DNA from: Halobacillus_B rhizosphaerae
Lineage (GTDB): Bacteria; Bacillota; Bacilli; Bacillales; Halobacillaceae
Length of the DNA stretch: 64,000 bases
Reading direction: 5' to 3'
NCBI RefSeq assembly: GCF_046719735.1
Contig: NZ_JAUTWQ010000004.1
Coordinates: 28,323 to 92,322, forward strand
Shown: one piece after another, positions 26,325-35,640 of the stretch
How the letters are laid out: each line of letters begins with the position of its first letter
Position numbering within the stretch: the stretch's first letter is position 1
Position numbers and translations under genes: made by a program
Notes under the pieces: model-generated
What the model was told of the DNA's origin: nothing
What the model saw: the letters and a program-made list of their open reading frames with translations, nothing else
Database searches by the model: none

Positions 26325-26953
26325 TTCGGGTAGTAGTGGTAGATGACCATGATGTCGTTCGAAAAGGAGTTATTGCTTATTTAAATACGGAAAAAGATTT
26401 AGAGATAGTTGGGGAAGCATCGAGTGGTTTTGAAGGAACAGAACTAGTTAAGAAACTAAAGCCGGATGTCGTTTTGATGGACCTGATCATGGAAAACGGT
26501 ACAGGAATCGAAGCTACTAAGGAAATTATGAATACAGAGACATGCAAGATTATTATCTTAACGAGCTATTATGATGACGAAAAAGTATTTCCTGCGCTTG
26601 AAGCAGGAGCATTCAGTTACATGCTGAAAACATCGTCTGCCGATGAAATTGCTCAAGCAATTAAAAAAGCTGCCCGAGGAGAAAACGTCATAGAGCCCAA
26701 AGTGGCGACTAAACTAATGACTAGATTCCAAAATCCTGATAAGAAGCTTCATGATGAGCTTACGAAGCGGGAACTCGAAGTGCTTATGTGTATCGGGGAA
26801 GGGATGACCAACCAGGAGATTAGCGAGTCACTCTATATAGGAATCAAGACGGTAAAGACTCATGTGAGTAGTATTTTGAGCAAGCTTAATGTACAAGATC
26901 GAACGCAGGCAGCTGTTTATGCTCACCGCAACCAATTAGTAAGAAAGCCTTGA
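26321..26953 (+). CDS. liaR: LiaR-type response regulator (NarL/FixJ)
   Basis: 210 residues. Receiver domain with the acidic pair DDHD near residues 8-11 and phospho-acceptor Asp in DVVLMDLIM; C-terminal LuxR HTH (LTKRELEVLMCIGEGMTNQEI ... KTVKTHVSSIL). Partner of LiaS. No liaIH-type target operon lies in the window. Confidence 0.92.
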   Translation: MIRVVVVDDHDVVRKGVIAYLNTEKDLEIVGEASSGFEGTELVKKLKPDVVLMDLIMENGTGIEATKEIMNTETCKIIILTSYYDDEKVFPALEAGAFSYMLKTSSADEIAQAIKKAARGENVIEPKVATKLMTRFQNPDKKLHDELTKRELEVLMCIGEGMTNQEISESLYIGIKTVKTHVSSILSKLNVQDRTQAAVYAHRNQLVRKP

Positions 26954-26989
26954 ATAAAACACTGTAGCGTGCATTTTAGCAAGGTTCAT

Positions 26990-27029
26990 TCTGCCGGTGC
27001 TGCTTATAGGCCGGTATTATTTTTTTATT
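26990..27029 (+). terminator. Possible terminator after liaR
   Basis: UGCCGGU pairs with GCCGGUA using two G-U pairs, followed by TTATTTTTTT. Weak stem, good T tract. The rest of 27030-27190 shows no gene; ATGAAAA / TTTTCAT at about 27109-27135 is a minor hairpin. Confidence 0.4.
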
Positions 27030-27196
27030 CGCAAGTGGGATGGTGGATCGGCCATCTAAAAATAATTCACGGAAGTGGTTTAGAGGGAGATCTCCAAAAA
27101 ATGCCCTAATGAAAATTCACCAGTGCTTTTCATTAAATAAGAACGTTCACATTTGTGACAGTTTGGTTACATCATTCGAATTTCTATAGCAAGTAT

Positions 27197-27224
27197 TTGT
27201 TTTCCCTTTCATACCTAGTATAAT
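27197..27224 (+). promoter_or_regulatory. Sigma-A-type promoter of bdbC
   Basis: TTGTTT (27197-27202), 16-bp spacer, TATAAT (27219-27224); the start codon follows 32 bp downstream. Confidence 0.65.
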
Positions 27225-27256
27225 AGCATTGGGAGAGGTTGAAAGGAACGTGAGAC

Positions 27257-27685
27257 ATGAAATCTGCGAATGAAAATTTACTATTTTTAATGTGGGCAGC
27301 CGCCCTTATAGCAACACTTGGAAGTTTGTTTTTTTCTCAGGTACTAGGCTATACCCCGTGTGAACTATGCTGGTATCAAAGGATTTTAATGTATCCGCTG
27401 GTGATTATTCACGGTTCAGCTTTATTAAAGAAGAATTTGAATATGGCTTTCCCTGGATTGATCTTAAGCGGTATCGGAATGCTGGTTTCAATCTATCATT
27501 ATTTAATTCAAAAGATTCCTGCGTTGGAATCAGCGGGAGAATCATGCGGGATTGTTCCTTGTAACGGAGAGTATATAAACGTATTTGGATTTATTACGAT
27601 TCCCTTTTTAGCAGGCACAGCATTTATCATTATTTTCATTAGTCATTTGAACCTGCTGATGAAGCAAAGGAGTAACGTTTCATGA
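27257..27685 (+). CDS. bdbC: Disulfide bond formation protein BdbC (DsbB family)
   Basis: 142 residues with four membrane segments. Redox pairs CELC (about residues 35-38) and CGIVPC (about 97-102) are the two DsbB/BdbC cysteine pairs. It reoxidises thiol-disulfide oxidoreductases using quinone. It overlaps the next gene by 4 nt, which encodes its likely thioredoxin-fold partner. Confidence 0.92.
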   Translation: MKSANENLLFLMWAAALIATLGSLFFSQVLGYTPCELCWYQRILMYPLVIIHGSALLKKNLNMAFPGLILSGIGMLVSIYHYLIQKIPALESAGESCGIVPCNGEYINVFGFITIPFLAGTAFIIIFISHLNLLMKQRSNVS

Positions 27686-28158
27686 AAAAAAACATGTTAA
27701 TTTTTGGAGGAGGCCTAGTACTTCTCCTAGTGATCTTAGCGGTAGTCGTCAATTATCAAGGATCAAAGAAATCAGAAGGCAATCCATATGGGAAGAATAA
27801 TTTAAAGCAATCGACTATTGACCTGCTGGATGATCCACTCTACCAAAATATTATTCAGCCGGATGATCTAGAGAAACAAATCAAATCAGGCGAGTCTACT
27901 ACCGTTTATTTCTTTAGTCCTGAATGCTCGCATTGTAAGCGCACGACTCCTATAGTTGTGCCTCTCGCTAAGGATATGGGAGTAGATTTATTAAAAATGA
28001 ATGTGCTCGAATTTCAAAGTCAGTGGCAAAAGTATAAGATTGAAGGGACTCCAACCATAATCCACTTTGAAGATGGGGAAGAAACGGCGAGGATTGTAGG
28101 AGAGAACCCCGAATCTGCTTATAAGGATTTCTTTCAAAAACAAGCAGGTAAAGATTAA
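27682..28158 (+). CDS. Membrane-anchored thioredoxin-like protein, CSHC active site
   Basis: 158 residues. N-terminal membrane anchor (about residues 5-24), then a thioredoxin fold with FFSPECSHCKRTTP active site and cis-Pro in GTPTIIHF. It is shorter than the DsbA-like BdbD of B. subtilis and lacks the helical insertion, so it is a thioredoxin-type rather than DsbA-type partner. Translationally coupled to bdbC, implying that BdbC oxidises it. Confidence 0.85.
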   Translation: MKKNMLIFGGGLVLLLVILAVVVNYQGSKKSEGNPYGKNNLKQSTIDLLDDPLYQNIIQPDDLEKQIKSGESTTVYFFSPECSHCKRTTPIVVPLAKDMGVDLLKMNVLEFQSQWQKYKIEGTPTIIHFEDGEETARIVGENPESAYKDFFQKQAGKD

Positions 28159-28168
28159 ATCATGGAAA

Positions 28169-28199
28169 AAAAGTGAGCGGCCACTGGCTGCTCACTTTT
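28169..28199. terminator. Terminator between bdbC operon and hmoB
   Basis: 10-bp stem AAAAGTGAGC / GCTCACTTTT; A and T tracts allow use in both directions. Confidence 0.85.
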
Positions 28200-28205
28200 G
28201 CTGTG

Positions 28206-28712
28206 TTATTCTTCTAGTTGAGTCATGTGATACTTTGTAATGTAGGCGGGACCATCAATAAAGGAAGGTTTCTTTGTATGTTTAGGTCCGGAATTCTTAT
28301 GGGCTTCATCGAATGATTGAGAGTTTTTCCAGTCCTCAAAATCCTGTGCATTACGCCATTGGGTGAGAACAATATACGTGTTTCCTTTCAGCGGTCGTAA
28401 TATACGGATCGCTTGGAAGCCCTCTCTGTTTTCCACTTGCCCGGCCCTGTTTTTAAAGCGATCTTCGAAAACCGGACGACCTTCATAAGAAACGGGAATA
28501 TTATTCATCACGACGTAACCGGTCTCTAAAAGGCTTCCAGTGGCATCAACTACTTCAAAGTTTCTGCCTTCTTCAAAAATAGATAGGTCTTCACCTTCAT
28601 AATAGGCAACTGTTTTATCGTGGTCCTGCATAAATAACAGGCCGGCATCCGGGTGCTGCTGAGCTAGTTTTGCTAAGTAGTTCGCGGTACCATTTGTCAT
28701 AGATACTTTCAT
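28206..28712 (-). CDS. hmoB: Haem-degrading monooxygenase HmoB (YhgC)
   Basis: 168 residues. The C-terminal half is an ABM/IsdG-like fold (NREGFQAIRILRPLKGNTYIVLTQWRNAQDFEDWKNS), with a family-specific N-terminal extension as in HmoB. It degrades haem to release iron. Divergent from pbpF and adjacent to hemEHY, as in B. subtilis. Confidence 0.87.
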   Translation of the reverse strand: MKVSMTNGTANYLAKLAQQHPDAGLLFMQDHDKTVAYYEGEDLSIFEEGRNFEVVDATGSLLETGYVVMNNIPVSYEGRPVFEDRFKNRAGQVENREGFQAIRILRPLKGNTYIVLTQWRNAQDFEDWKNSQSFDEAHKNSGPKHTKKPSFIDGPAYITKYHMTQLEE

Positions 28713-28787
28713 ACGGTTAGCTCCTTTCCTTCATTATTTTCAGTTTAGCAATATGAATGGAGTCGTAGCAAGTTAAAAGAGGACCTC

Positions 28788-30992
28788 ATGAGGATTTTAG
28801 AAAGGGTGCATGTGCTGTTGAACATTAAAGACCAACTGCCGGATTTCCCCCGTTGGATCCGCCGGTTTAAATGGCCTGTCATGATAGTTACAGGCTCGTT
28901 ATTATTAGCTCTCTTAGGTTATTTTATTATTATTTTCGGCGGAAGAGTTGTCGTGGACGATAAAAAACTGGTATTCGATTCCTTATCCACCGTGGAAACA
29001 AAGGATGGCCAAGTAATCGAGGAAATATACTCAAAGCATCGTCAGGTCGTACCTTTATCCGATATCCCGAAGCCTGTACAGAATGCTTTCGTTGCTATTG
29101 AAGACAGCCGCTTTTATCAACATGCCGGCATTGATGTCCAGTCGATCGGCAGAGCGATTTTTCGCGATGTAGCGGCAAGGAAGAAAGTAGAGGGCGGGAG
29201 TACCATCACTCAGCAATTAGTGAAAAATGTGTACTTAACGAATGATAAAACTTATATGAGAAAAACAAAAGAAGTCATGGGGGCCATTTATTTAGAACGC
29301 AATTATTCGAAAGATGAATTGTTAGAACTGTATTTGAACCAAATTTATTTTGGAGACGGAGTGTACGGGATTGGAGCGGCTGCCCGTCATTATTTTAATA
29401 AAGATGTCTCCGAATTATCGACTGCGCAGGGTGCCCTGCTCGCGGGACTTCCCAAAGCCCCTAACCATTATTCCCCATTTGATCATCCCCAAGAAGCGAA
29501 GCGGAGACGTGATCTCGTCCTTTCACGCATGGAAGATTTGGGAATGATCAAAGTGAACAAAATGCTCAGGATGCAAGGGACAACACTTGCTGTAAGTAAA
29601 ACTAAGCAAAAAGAAGAGACGTGGTCGAATAGTTATGTAGACTTAGTGATTCAAGAAGCTGCCGATCGCTATAACCTCTCGCGTGATGAATTAAAACGAG
29701 GGGGTTATCGAATTGTTGCAGAGATGGACCCAGACATTCAAAGGATTGCTGCCAAGCAAATGAAAAATGGCGAGTTCGTCCCAGGTTCAAAAAAGCAAGT
29801 AGAAGGGGCTTTAACGATGATGGATACCTCAAGCGGAGCTATTGTGGCAGCGGTAGGCGGCAGGAATTTCAACCACGGTGACCTTAACAGAGTAATGACC
29901 AAGCATCAGCCCGGGTCTACCATTAAACCACTTGCTGTATATGGTCCGGCATTATCAGGTCCTCGTTTTGTTCCTTATTCGTTACTTGTAGATGAACCTA
30001 ATAATTATGGAGATTATCAACCACGGAACTATGATGACCAGTATAACGGAGCTGTGTCTTTGTATGAGGCACTAGTTGAATCCAAGAATGCACCAGCTGT
30101 ATGGCTGCTGGATCAGATCGGTATCTCTAACTCCAAGGAGTACTTAAAGAACCTTGGTTTGGAAACCAGCGACAAGGGACTTGCTATCGCACTGGGAGGG
30201 CTAAGCAAGGGATATTCCACCCTGCAGATGACTGATGCCTATGGCAGTTTAGCAAACAACGGAAAAGTAATGGACAGCTTTACTATTCAGCGAATTATCG
30301 ATCGAAATGGCAAAGTAATCGAGAGGCATACCGCTTCTGCGACACAAGTCTTTAATAAACAAGCGGCATGGGATTTGACAGAAATGCTGCAAACTACTGT
30401 TGAAGCAGGAACAGCTAAACCAGGGAGTTATTCGAAAGCCTTAGCCGGCAAGACTGGAACACAGCAGCACCCCACTGTAAAAGGGAAGAATAAAGATGTG
30501 TGGTTTGCGGGATACACGCCGGAATATGCTGGATCTCTTTGGATGGGCTATGATCAAGCAGGCAAAGATTATTACTTGAATGGCGGAAGTGAATATCCAA
30601 CTAAACTCATGAAGTCAATTTTGACGGAAATCGATCAGAGAAAGAATTTGAAATCTGAGTTCCCTGTACCTGAAGGAGTAAAGTCGCTGCCTAAGCCTGT
30701 CCATCTGCCCGAAATCAAAGATTTAACAAGCCAGCTCTCCTTTGGCGGGATTTCTCTATTAAAGGGAGAACTGGAGTGGACCCCGGCCGGAGACAATCGT
30801 ATCATTTACCGCATTTATCGTGTGGAAGATGGAGATGATGTTAACATAGGAGAAGTGAAGGGAAAAGGAACATACACCGTGACTGGATTTAATGTATTTA
30901 AGCAGAGAAATTATTACGTCGTTCCTGTTGATCCGCTCACCGGCAGAGAGGGAGACCCATCGAATCAAGTTTCTATACAATTCAAGCTGTGA
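28788..30992 (+). CDS. pbpF: Class A penicillin-binding protein PbpF
   Basis: 734 residues. N-terminal cytoplasmic segment and one membrane helix (about 32-52). Glycosyltransferase domain with EDSRFYQHAGID and GGSTITQQLVKN. Transpeptidase domain with SxxK at Ser377-Lys380 (GSTIKP), SKN, and KTG in GKTGTQQHP. A C-terminal FN3-like extension follows. It builds peptidoglycan, with a role in spore germ-cell wall in B. subtilis. Divergent from hmoB, upstream of hemE. Confidence 0.93.
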   Translation: MRILERVHVLLNIKDQLPDFPRWIRRFKWPVMIVTGSLLLALLGYFIIIFGGRVVVDDKKLVFDSLSTVETKDGQVIEEIYSKHRQVVPLSDIPKPVQNAFVAIEDSRFYQHAGIDVQSIGRAIFRDVAARKKVEGGSTITQQLVKNVYLTNDKTYMRKTKEVMGAIYLERNYSKDELLELYLNQIYFGDGVYGIGAAARHYFNKDVSELSTAQGALLAGLPKAPNHYSPFDHPQEAKRRRDLVLSRMEDLGMIKVNKMLRMQGTTLAVSKTKQKEETWSNSYVDLVIQEAADRYNLSRDELKRGGYRIVAEMDPDIQRIAAKQMKNGEFVPGSKKQVEGALTMMDTSSGAIVAAVGGRNFNHGDLNRVMTKHQPGSTIKPLAVYGPALSGPRFVPYSLLVDEPNNYGDYQPRNYDDQYNGAVSLYEALVESKNAPAVWLLDQIGISNSKEYLKNLGLETSDKGLAIALGGLSKGYSTLQMTDAYGSLANNGKVMDSFTIQRIIDRNGKVIERHTASATQVFNKQAAWDLTEMLQTTVEAGTAKPGSYSKALAGKTGTQQHPTVKGKNKDVWFAGYTPEYAGSLWMGYDQAGKDYYLNGGSEYPTKLMKSILTEIDQRKNLKSEFPVPEGVKSLPKPVHLPEIKDLTSQLSFGGISLLKGELEWTPAGDNRIIYRIYRVEDGDDVNIGEVKGKGTYTVTGFNVFKQRNYYVVPVDPLTGREGDPSNQVSIQFKL

Positions 30993-31006
30993 ATAAAAGC
31001 ACAATC

Positions 31007-31035
31007 TTGTGACAAGAAAGTACTTTCTCTATACA
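31007..31035 (+). promoter_or_regulatory. hemEHY promoter with a palindrome in the spacer
   Basis: TTGTGA (31007-31012), 17-bp spacer, TATACA (31030-31035). The spacer contains the perfect 14-bp palindrome AGAAAGTACTTTCT (31015-31028), an ideal place for a repressor. The regulator is unknown. Confidence 0.6.
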
Positions 31036-31101
31036 GAAGATTAAATAATCGGTATAGTAAAATCGGATGAAAGATGAACGCTGGTAAAGGAGTATTTAAT
31101 C

Positions 31102-32139
31102 ATGACAAACGAATTCAATGACACGATATTAAAAGCTTTTCGAGGAGAAGAAACATCACACACCCCTGTTTGGTTTATGCGTCAGGCGGGAAGATCACAG
31201 CCTGAATACCGTAAACTGAAGGAGAAATATTCGCTATTTGAAATTACTCATCAGCCGGAGCTATGTGCTTATGTCACGCGGCTTCCGGTTGAACAGTACG
31301 GAGTCGATGCAGCTATATTATATAAAGACATTATGTCACCGCTCCCTGCAATTGGAGTAGACGTAGAGATTAAGAAAGGGATAGGGCCGGTGATTCACAA
31401 CCCAGTGAAGACGAAGGCAGATGTGGAAAAACTGGGAGAGATTGATCCCGAATCTGACGTGCCTTATGTACTAGACACTATTCGCCTATTAACCAGGGAG
31501 CAATTAAATGTGCCATTGATAGGATTTAGTGGTGCCCCATTCACGCTTGCAAGCTATATGATTGAGGGCGGCCCTTCGAAGAATTATAATAAGACTAAAT
31601 CCCTAATGTACAGCGAACCCCAAACCTGGTTTCTTCTCATGGATAAGCTGGCAGACATGGTCATTACATATGTCCGGGCACAGACAGCAGCTGGAGCGAA
31701 GGCAATTCAAATATTTGATTCCTGGGTGGGAGCACTCAATGCCGAGGACTATCGTGTGTTTATTAAGCCTGTAATGGATCGGATATTTACTGAATTGAAA
31801 ACAGAAGAAGTTCCACTCATTTTATTTGGTGTGGGAGCAAGACACTTAGCTCTGGAATGGAACGACTTACCTTGTGATGTAGTAGGGTTGGATTGGCGTC
31901 TATCCATTCCAGAAGCGAGAGAGCTTGGGATTACGAAACCGCTTCAGGGGAATCTGGATCCTTCCATTCTGCTATCCGACTGGAATGTTATCGAGGAGCG
32001 GGCAAAGCGTATAGTCGATGAAGGGAAAAACCACCCGGCTCACATTTTTAATTTAGGCCATGGGGTGACCCCTGACATACAGCCGGAAACGTTGAAAAGG
32101 CTGACTCAGTTGATTCATGACTATTCCAAATCGAATTAA
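31102..32139 (+). CDS. hemE: Uroporphyrinogen decarboxylase HemE
   Basis: 345 residues. The N-terminal PVWFMRQAGRSQPEYR signature of uroporphyrinogen decarboxylase and the FSGAPFTLASYMIEGG motif are present. It converts uroporphyrinogen III to coproporphyrinogen III. First gene of hemE-hemH-hemY. Confidence 0.97.
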   Translation: MTNEFNDTILKAFRGEETSHTPVWFMRQAGRSQPEYRKLKEKYSLFEITHQPELCAYVTRLPVEQYGVDAAILYKDIMSPLPAIGVDVEIKKGIGPVIHNPVKTKADVEKLGEIDPESDVPYVLDTIRLLTREQLNVPLIGFSGAPFTLASYMIEGGPSKNYNKTKSLMYSEPQTWFLLMDKLADMVITYVRAQTAAGAKAIQIFDSWVGALNAEDYRVFIKPVMDRIFTELKTEEVPLILFGVGARHLALEWNDLPCDVVGLDWRLSIPEARELGITKPLQGNLDPSILLSDWNVIEERAKRIVDEGKNHPAHIFNLGHGVTPDIQPETLKRLTQLIHDYSKSN

Positions 32140-32151
32140 GAGGTGACAATA

Positions 32152-33096
32152 ATGGCGAAAAAGCAAGTTGGGCTGCTGGTAATGGCCTATGGTACTCCAT
32201 ATAAAGAAGAAGATTTAGAAAGATATTACACTCATATCCGCAGAGGACGCAAACCATCTGAGGAAATGCTTCTGGATTTAAGAAACCGTTATGATGCTAT
32301 TGGCGGAATTTCTCCGCTCGCAACGATCACGGAGGATCAGGGAAAAGCGCTTCAGAAATCCCTAAATGGTAAACAGAGCGAAGTAGAATTTAAATTATAT
32401 TTAGGATTGAAGCATATTGAACCTTTTGTTGAAGATGCCGTGGAACAAATGGCGCGCGACGGTATTGAGGAAGCTGTTTCGATTGTACTTGCTCCACACT
32501 ACTCTACGTTCAGCGTGAAATCTTACAACGGCCGCGCTCAGGAAGAGGCAGAGAAGCACGGCATTACGATTCGTTCGGTTGAAAGCTGGTATGATGCTCC
32601 AGGATTTATTCAATACTGGAAAGAAAAAATTCTGGAAGAATATGCCAAAATTTCTGAAGAAGAACAACAGAAAACCTGCCTGATTGTTTCTGCTCACAGC
32701 CTACCTGAAAAGATCCTGGAAGGCGGAGATCCCTATCCGGATCAATTGAAGAAAACAGCAGAATTAATATCGAAAGCCACCGGGATCTCACAATATGAAA
32801 TCGGCTGGCAAAGTGAAGGGAACACCCCGGATCCTTGGATAGGGCCGGACGTGCAGGATTTAACAAGAGACTTGTATGAGAAGAAAGGCTATACATCTTT
32901 TGTTTATGCGCCGGTAGGCTTTGTCTCCGATCATTTAGAAGTACTATATGATAATGACTACGAGTGCAAAGTCGTATGTGAAGAAATAGGAGCAAACTAC
33001 TATCGCCCGGAAATGCCAAACACTCACCCGAAATTTATTGATACTTTAGCTAATGTAGTACTGGATAAAATCGAGGTGCAGTCTCTTTATGACTGA
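32152..33096 (+). CDS. hemH: Coproporphyrin/protoporphyrin ferrochelatase HemH (CpfC)
   Basis: About 314 residues, as in B. subtilis (310). MAYGTPYKEEDLERYYTHIR start, SAHSLPEKILEGGDPY with the iron-binding His, and the late GFVSDHLEVLYDND motif. Start 32152 has AAGAGGTGAC upstream; the frame from GTG 32143 lies in the ribosome-binding site. Overlaps hemY by 8 nt. Confidence 0.96.
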   Translation: MAKKQVGLLVMAYGTPYKEEDLERYYTHIRRGRKPSEEMLLDLRNRYDAIGGISPLATITEDQGKALQKSLNGKQSEVEFKLYLGLKHIEPFVEDAVEQMARDGIEEAVSIVLAPHYSTFSVKSYNGRAQEEAEKHGITIRSVESWYDAPGFIQYWKEKILEEYAKISEEEQQKTCLIVSAHSLPEKILEGGDPYPDQLKKTAELISKATGISQYEIGWQSEGNTPDPWIGPDVQDLTRDLYEKKGYTSFVYAPVGFVSDHLEVLYDNDYECKVVCEEIGANYYRPEMPNTHPKFIDTLANVVLDKIEVQSLYD

Positions 33097-34492
33097 TGTT
33101 AAGAAGGTCGTGATCGCAGGCGGAGGAATCGCAGGTCTTACAGCTGCTTTTTATTTACAAAAAGAAGCAAGGGAAAAGAATCTGCCGCTTGAGGTTAAGC
33201 TCATCGAAGCAGGCAGTCAGCTTGGTGGTAAGATTGAAACTGTGAAGAGAGATGGATTTACGATTGAACGGGGACCGGATTCCTTTCTTGAAAGAAAAAA
33301 GAGCGCAACGAGACTGGCGGAAGAGGTTGGTCTTGGGGACGAGCTAGTGCCTAATGGTACAGGACAATCGTATATATTAGTCCAGGGTAAATTGCACAAA
33401 ATGCCGAGTGGCTCTTTTATGGGAGTCCCGACACGAGTCCGGCCGTTTCTTATATCGGGGCTGTTTTCTCCACTAGGTAAGCTTAGGGCAGGTCTCGATT
33501 TAATTAAACCTGCTAAAAAGAAACCTGACGATCAATCCCTCGGTTTGTTTTTCCGGAGAAGGTTAGGAAATCAGGTGGTTGAAAATCTAATTGAACCCTT
33601 GTTATCTGGAATATATGCCGGGGATATTGATCAATTAAGCTTACAATCGACTTTCCCAAACTTCTACGATTTAGAACAGGAATATGGCAGTTTAATTAAA
33701 GGGCTTAGAAAAACCCGGCCCAAGCCGGATAAGAAGGCGAAAAAGCCGAGCATGTTTCGAACCTTTACTCACGGCCTGGGATCATTAGTGAAAGCGATAG
33801 AATCACACTTAGATCCGGATACCGTTCAATTGAATACGAAAGTCGATCACATTGAGAAGAAAGAGAAAAAGTATCATGTGCTGCTTAGTGATGGAACCGT
33901 GGAGAAAGCAGATGGCGTTATCATTGCGGCTCCTCACTATGCTTGTGAACGAATGCTTCCGCAGTATGATATCTTTAAGTCTTTCAAAGAAGCCCAGGCG
34001 ACATCGGTAGCGAATGTAGCGATGGCATTTGATGCCTCTGCGATAAAAAAAGATATTAACGGAACAGGCTTTGTTGTCTCACGCAATAGCGATTTTCGCA
34101 TAACTGCTTGCACGTGGGCTCACAAGAAGTGGCCGCATTCCACACCGGAAGGGAAAGTACTTCTCCGCTGCTTTGTTGGGAAACCCAATGATCAGGAAGT
34201 GGTAGATCTTTCGGATGAAGAAATTACGGAGATTGTACTCCGCGATTTAAACAAAACGATGAAGATTAAAGCACGACCGGATTTTTCTGTAGTATCCCGC
34301 TGGCCGAACGCTATGCCGCAATATACGGTCGGTCATAAAGATAGATTAGATGCAATTACTAATCAAATGAAAGAGCAGCTTCCAGGCGTTTGCTTAGCAG
34401 GCGGCTCATATCGGGGGATTGGTCTTCCTGATTGTATTGATCAAGGGGAAGCAGCGGTTCAACAAATATTAGATTATTTTCATTTTGAATAG
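33089..34492 (+). CDS. hemY: Coproporphyrinogen III oxidase HemY (CgoX)
   Basis: 467 residues. FAD-binding GGGIAGLTAAFYLQKEA at the N-terminus and GGSYRGIGLPDCIDQGE at the C-terminus are typical of the HemY flavoprotein family. In Firmicutes it oxidises coproporphyrinogen III to coproporphyrin III. Coupled to hemH. Confidence 0.96.
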   Translation: MTDVKKVVIAGGGIAGLTAAFYLQKEAREKNLPLEVKLIEAGSQLGGKIETVKRDGFTIERGPDSFLERKKSATRLAEEVGLGDELVPNGTGQSYILVQGKLHKMPSGSFMGVPTRVRPFLISGLFSPLGKLRAGLDLIKPAKKKPDDQSLGLFFRRRLGNQVVENLIEPLLSGIYAGDIDQLSLQSTFPNFYDLEQEYGSLIKGLRKTRPKPDKKAKKPSMFRTFTHGLGSLVKAIESHLDPDTVQLNTKVDHIEKKEKKYHVLLSDGTVEKADGVIIAAPHYACERMLPQYDIFKSFKEAQATSVANVAMAFDASAIKKDINGTGFVVSRNSDFRITACTWAHKKWPHSTPEGKVLLRCFVGKPNDQEVVDLSDEEITEIVLRDLNKTMKIKARPDFSVVSRWPNAMPQYTVGHKDRLDAITNQMKEQLPGVCLAGGSYRGIGLPDCIDQGEAAVQQILDYFHFE

Positions 34493-34498
34493 AGAAGG

Positions 34499-34525
34499 CT
34501 GCCATTGATAGATGGCAGTTTTTTC
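34499..34525 (+). terminator. Terminator of hemEHY
   Basis: CTGCCAT-tgatag-ATGGCAG stem followed by six T. Confidence 0.88.
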
Positions 34526-34547
34526 TATTTATTAATACAGAAAACTC

Positions 34548-34596
34548 TTGCAAGTCAATGAGAGGATTAGTATGCTTGAAACTGAAAGCGATTTCA
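34548..34596 (+). promoter_or_regulatory. Promoter and cre-like site of the lacI-type gene
   Basis: TTGCAA (34548-34553), 17-bp spacer, TATGCT (34571-34576). TGAAAGCGATTTCA at 34583-34596 fits the CcpA/LacI cre consensus TGWAANCGNTNWCA at every position and lies at about +1 to +14, a repressing location. Either CcpA or the gene's own product could bind. Confidence 0.65.
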
Positions 34597-34625
34597 TAAC
34601 CAAGCTGACAGCAGGGGGAATAAGA

Positions 34626-35639
34626 ATGGCTACGATTGAAGATGTAGCAAAGCTGGCGGGGCTTTCAAGGACCACCGTATCACGAGTGATTAACGATCAG
34701 CCTTACGTGACTGACGAAAAGAAGAGTCGGATTCTTCAGGCAATGAAGGAACTTGGATACGTACCTAATTCATCCGCAAGAAGATTACGCAGTCAAAAAA
34801 CAGAAACGATTGCTGTGTTATTACCTAGATTAAGAAACCCTTTTTTCGGTAATTTAATAGAGGCTATGGAAGAGAAAGCTTCAGAGTGGGGATATCAGGT
34901 GATTGTCTGCCAGACTCATGATTCGAAGCAGAAAGAACTGGATTATTTGCAGCTGTTGAAAACGAAACAAGTGGATGGCGTGGTGATGGCATCAGTCATT
35001 AACGATTGGTGCGACATCGAGCCGTATTTGGAATCTGGACCTATTGTATTATGCAACGAATATAAAGAAGAAGCACAGGTATCGATGATTCATATGGATC
35101 AGAGAAGAGCAGCCTATGAATCTACTAGTCATTTAATTGATCAAGGCTGTAAACAGATTGCTTACGTCAGCGGGGGGCATGAAAGTCATGCTGCCTATGA
35201 AAGAAAATTAGGTTTCACCCAGGCCCTCCAGGACCATGCTATTCCGTTTCATTCAGAAATGATCATTGACTGGGCATTGGATGTGAGTGATGGCCAGAAG
35301 GTCTTCCACTATCTTACCAAGCATTTCCCAGAAGTCGATGGAATCTTTACGGGTTCTGATGAGGTAGCAGCAGGGATTATTTACGAGGCTAGTGAATCAG
35401 AATGGGAGATTCCAGCAGATATCGCTGTAGTAGGTTTCGACAATCAAATGATCTCTCTGCTGATGGTGCCCTCCATTACTACTGTAGAGCAGCCCGTACG
35501 GGAAATGGCAGAGAAAACGATTGAGGTATTGTGCAGTCAAATCATTCACAAAAGTCAAAGAAACGATCAACGTTTCGTCTATGATCATGAGTTACTAGTT
35601 AGAAATTCTACGAAAAGAAAAAAATTATCTCTGCAATAA
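34626..35639 (+). CDS. LacI-family transcriptional regulator
   Basis: About 337 residues. N-terminal LacI HTH (MATIEDVAKLAGLSRTTVSR) and a periplasmic-binding-like effector domain (AVLLPRLRNPFFGNLIEAME ... VVGFDNQMISLLMVPSITTV). Start 34626 is chosen because homologues begin at this Met, GGGGGA lies upstream, and the promoter and cre occupy the region of the longer frame. It stands alone between two terminators, so no metabolic target is suggested by context. Confidence 0.88.
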   Translation: MATIEDVAKLAGLSRTTVSRVINDQPYVTDEKKSRILQAMKELGYVPNSSARRLRSQKTETIAVLLPRLRNPFFGNLIEAMEEKASEWGYQVIVCQTHDSKQKELDYLQLLKTKQVDGVVMASVINDWCDIEPYLESGPIVLCNEYKEEAQVSMIHMDQRRAAYESTSHLIDQGCKQIAYVSGGHESHAAYERKLGFTQALQDHAIPFHSEMIIDWALDVSDGQKVFHYLTKHFPEVDGIFTGSDEVAAGIIYEASESEWEIPADIAVVGFDNQMISLLMVPSITTVEQPVREMAEKTIEVLCSQIIHKSQRNDQRFVYDHELLVRNSTKRKKLSLQ

Positions 35640-35640
35640 A

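Noticed and set aside
34548..34625. Extended LacI-type N-terminus
   Set aside because: The added part contains a promoter and a consensus cre and precedes the conserved HTH start.
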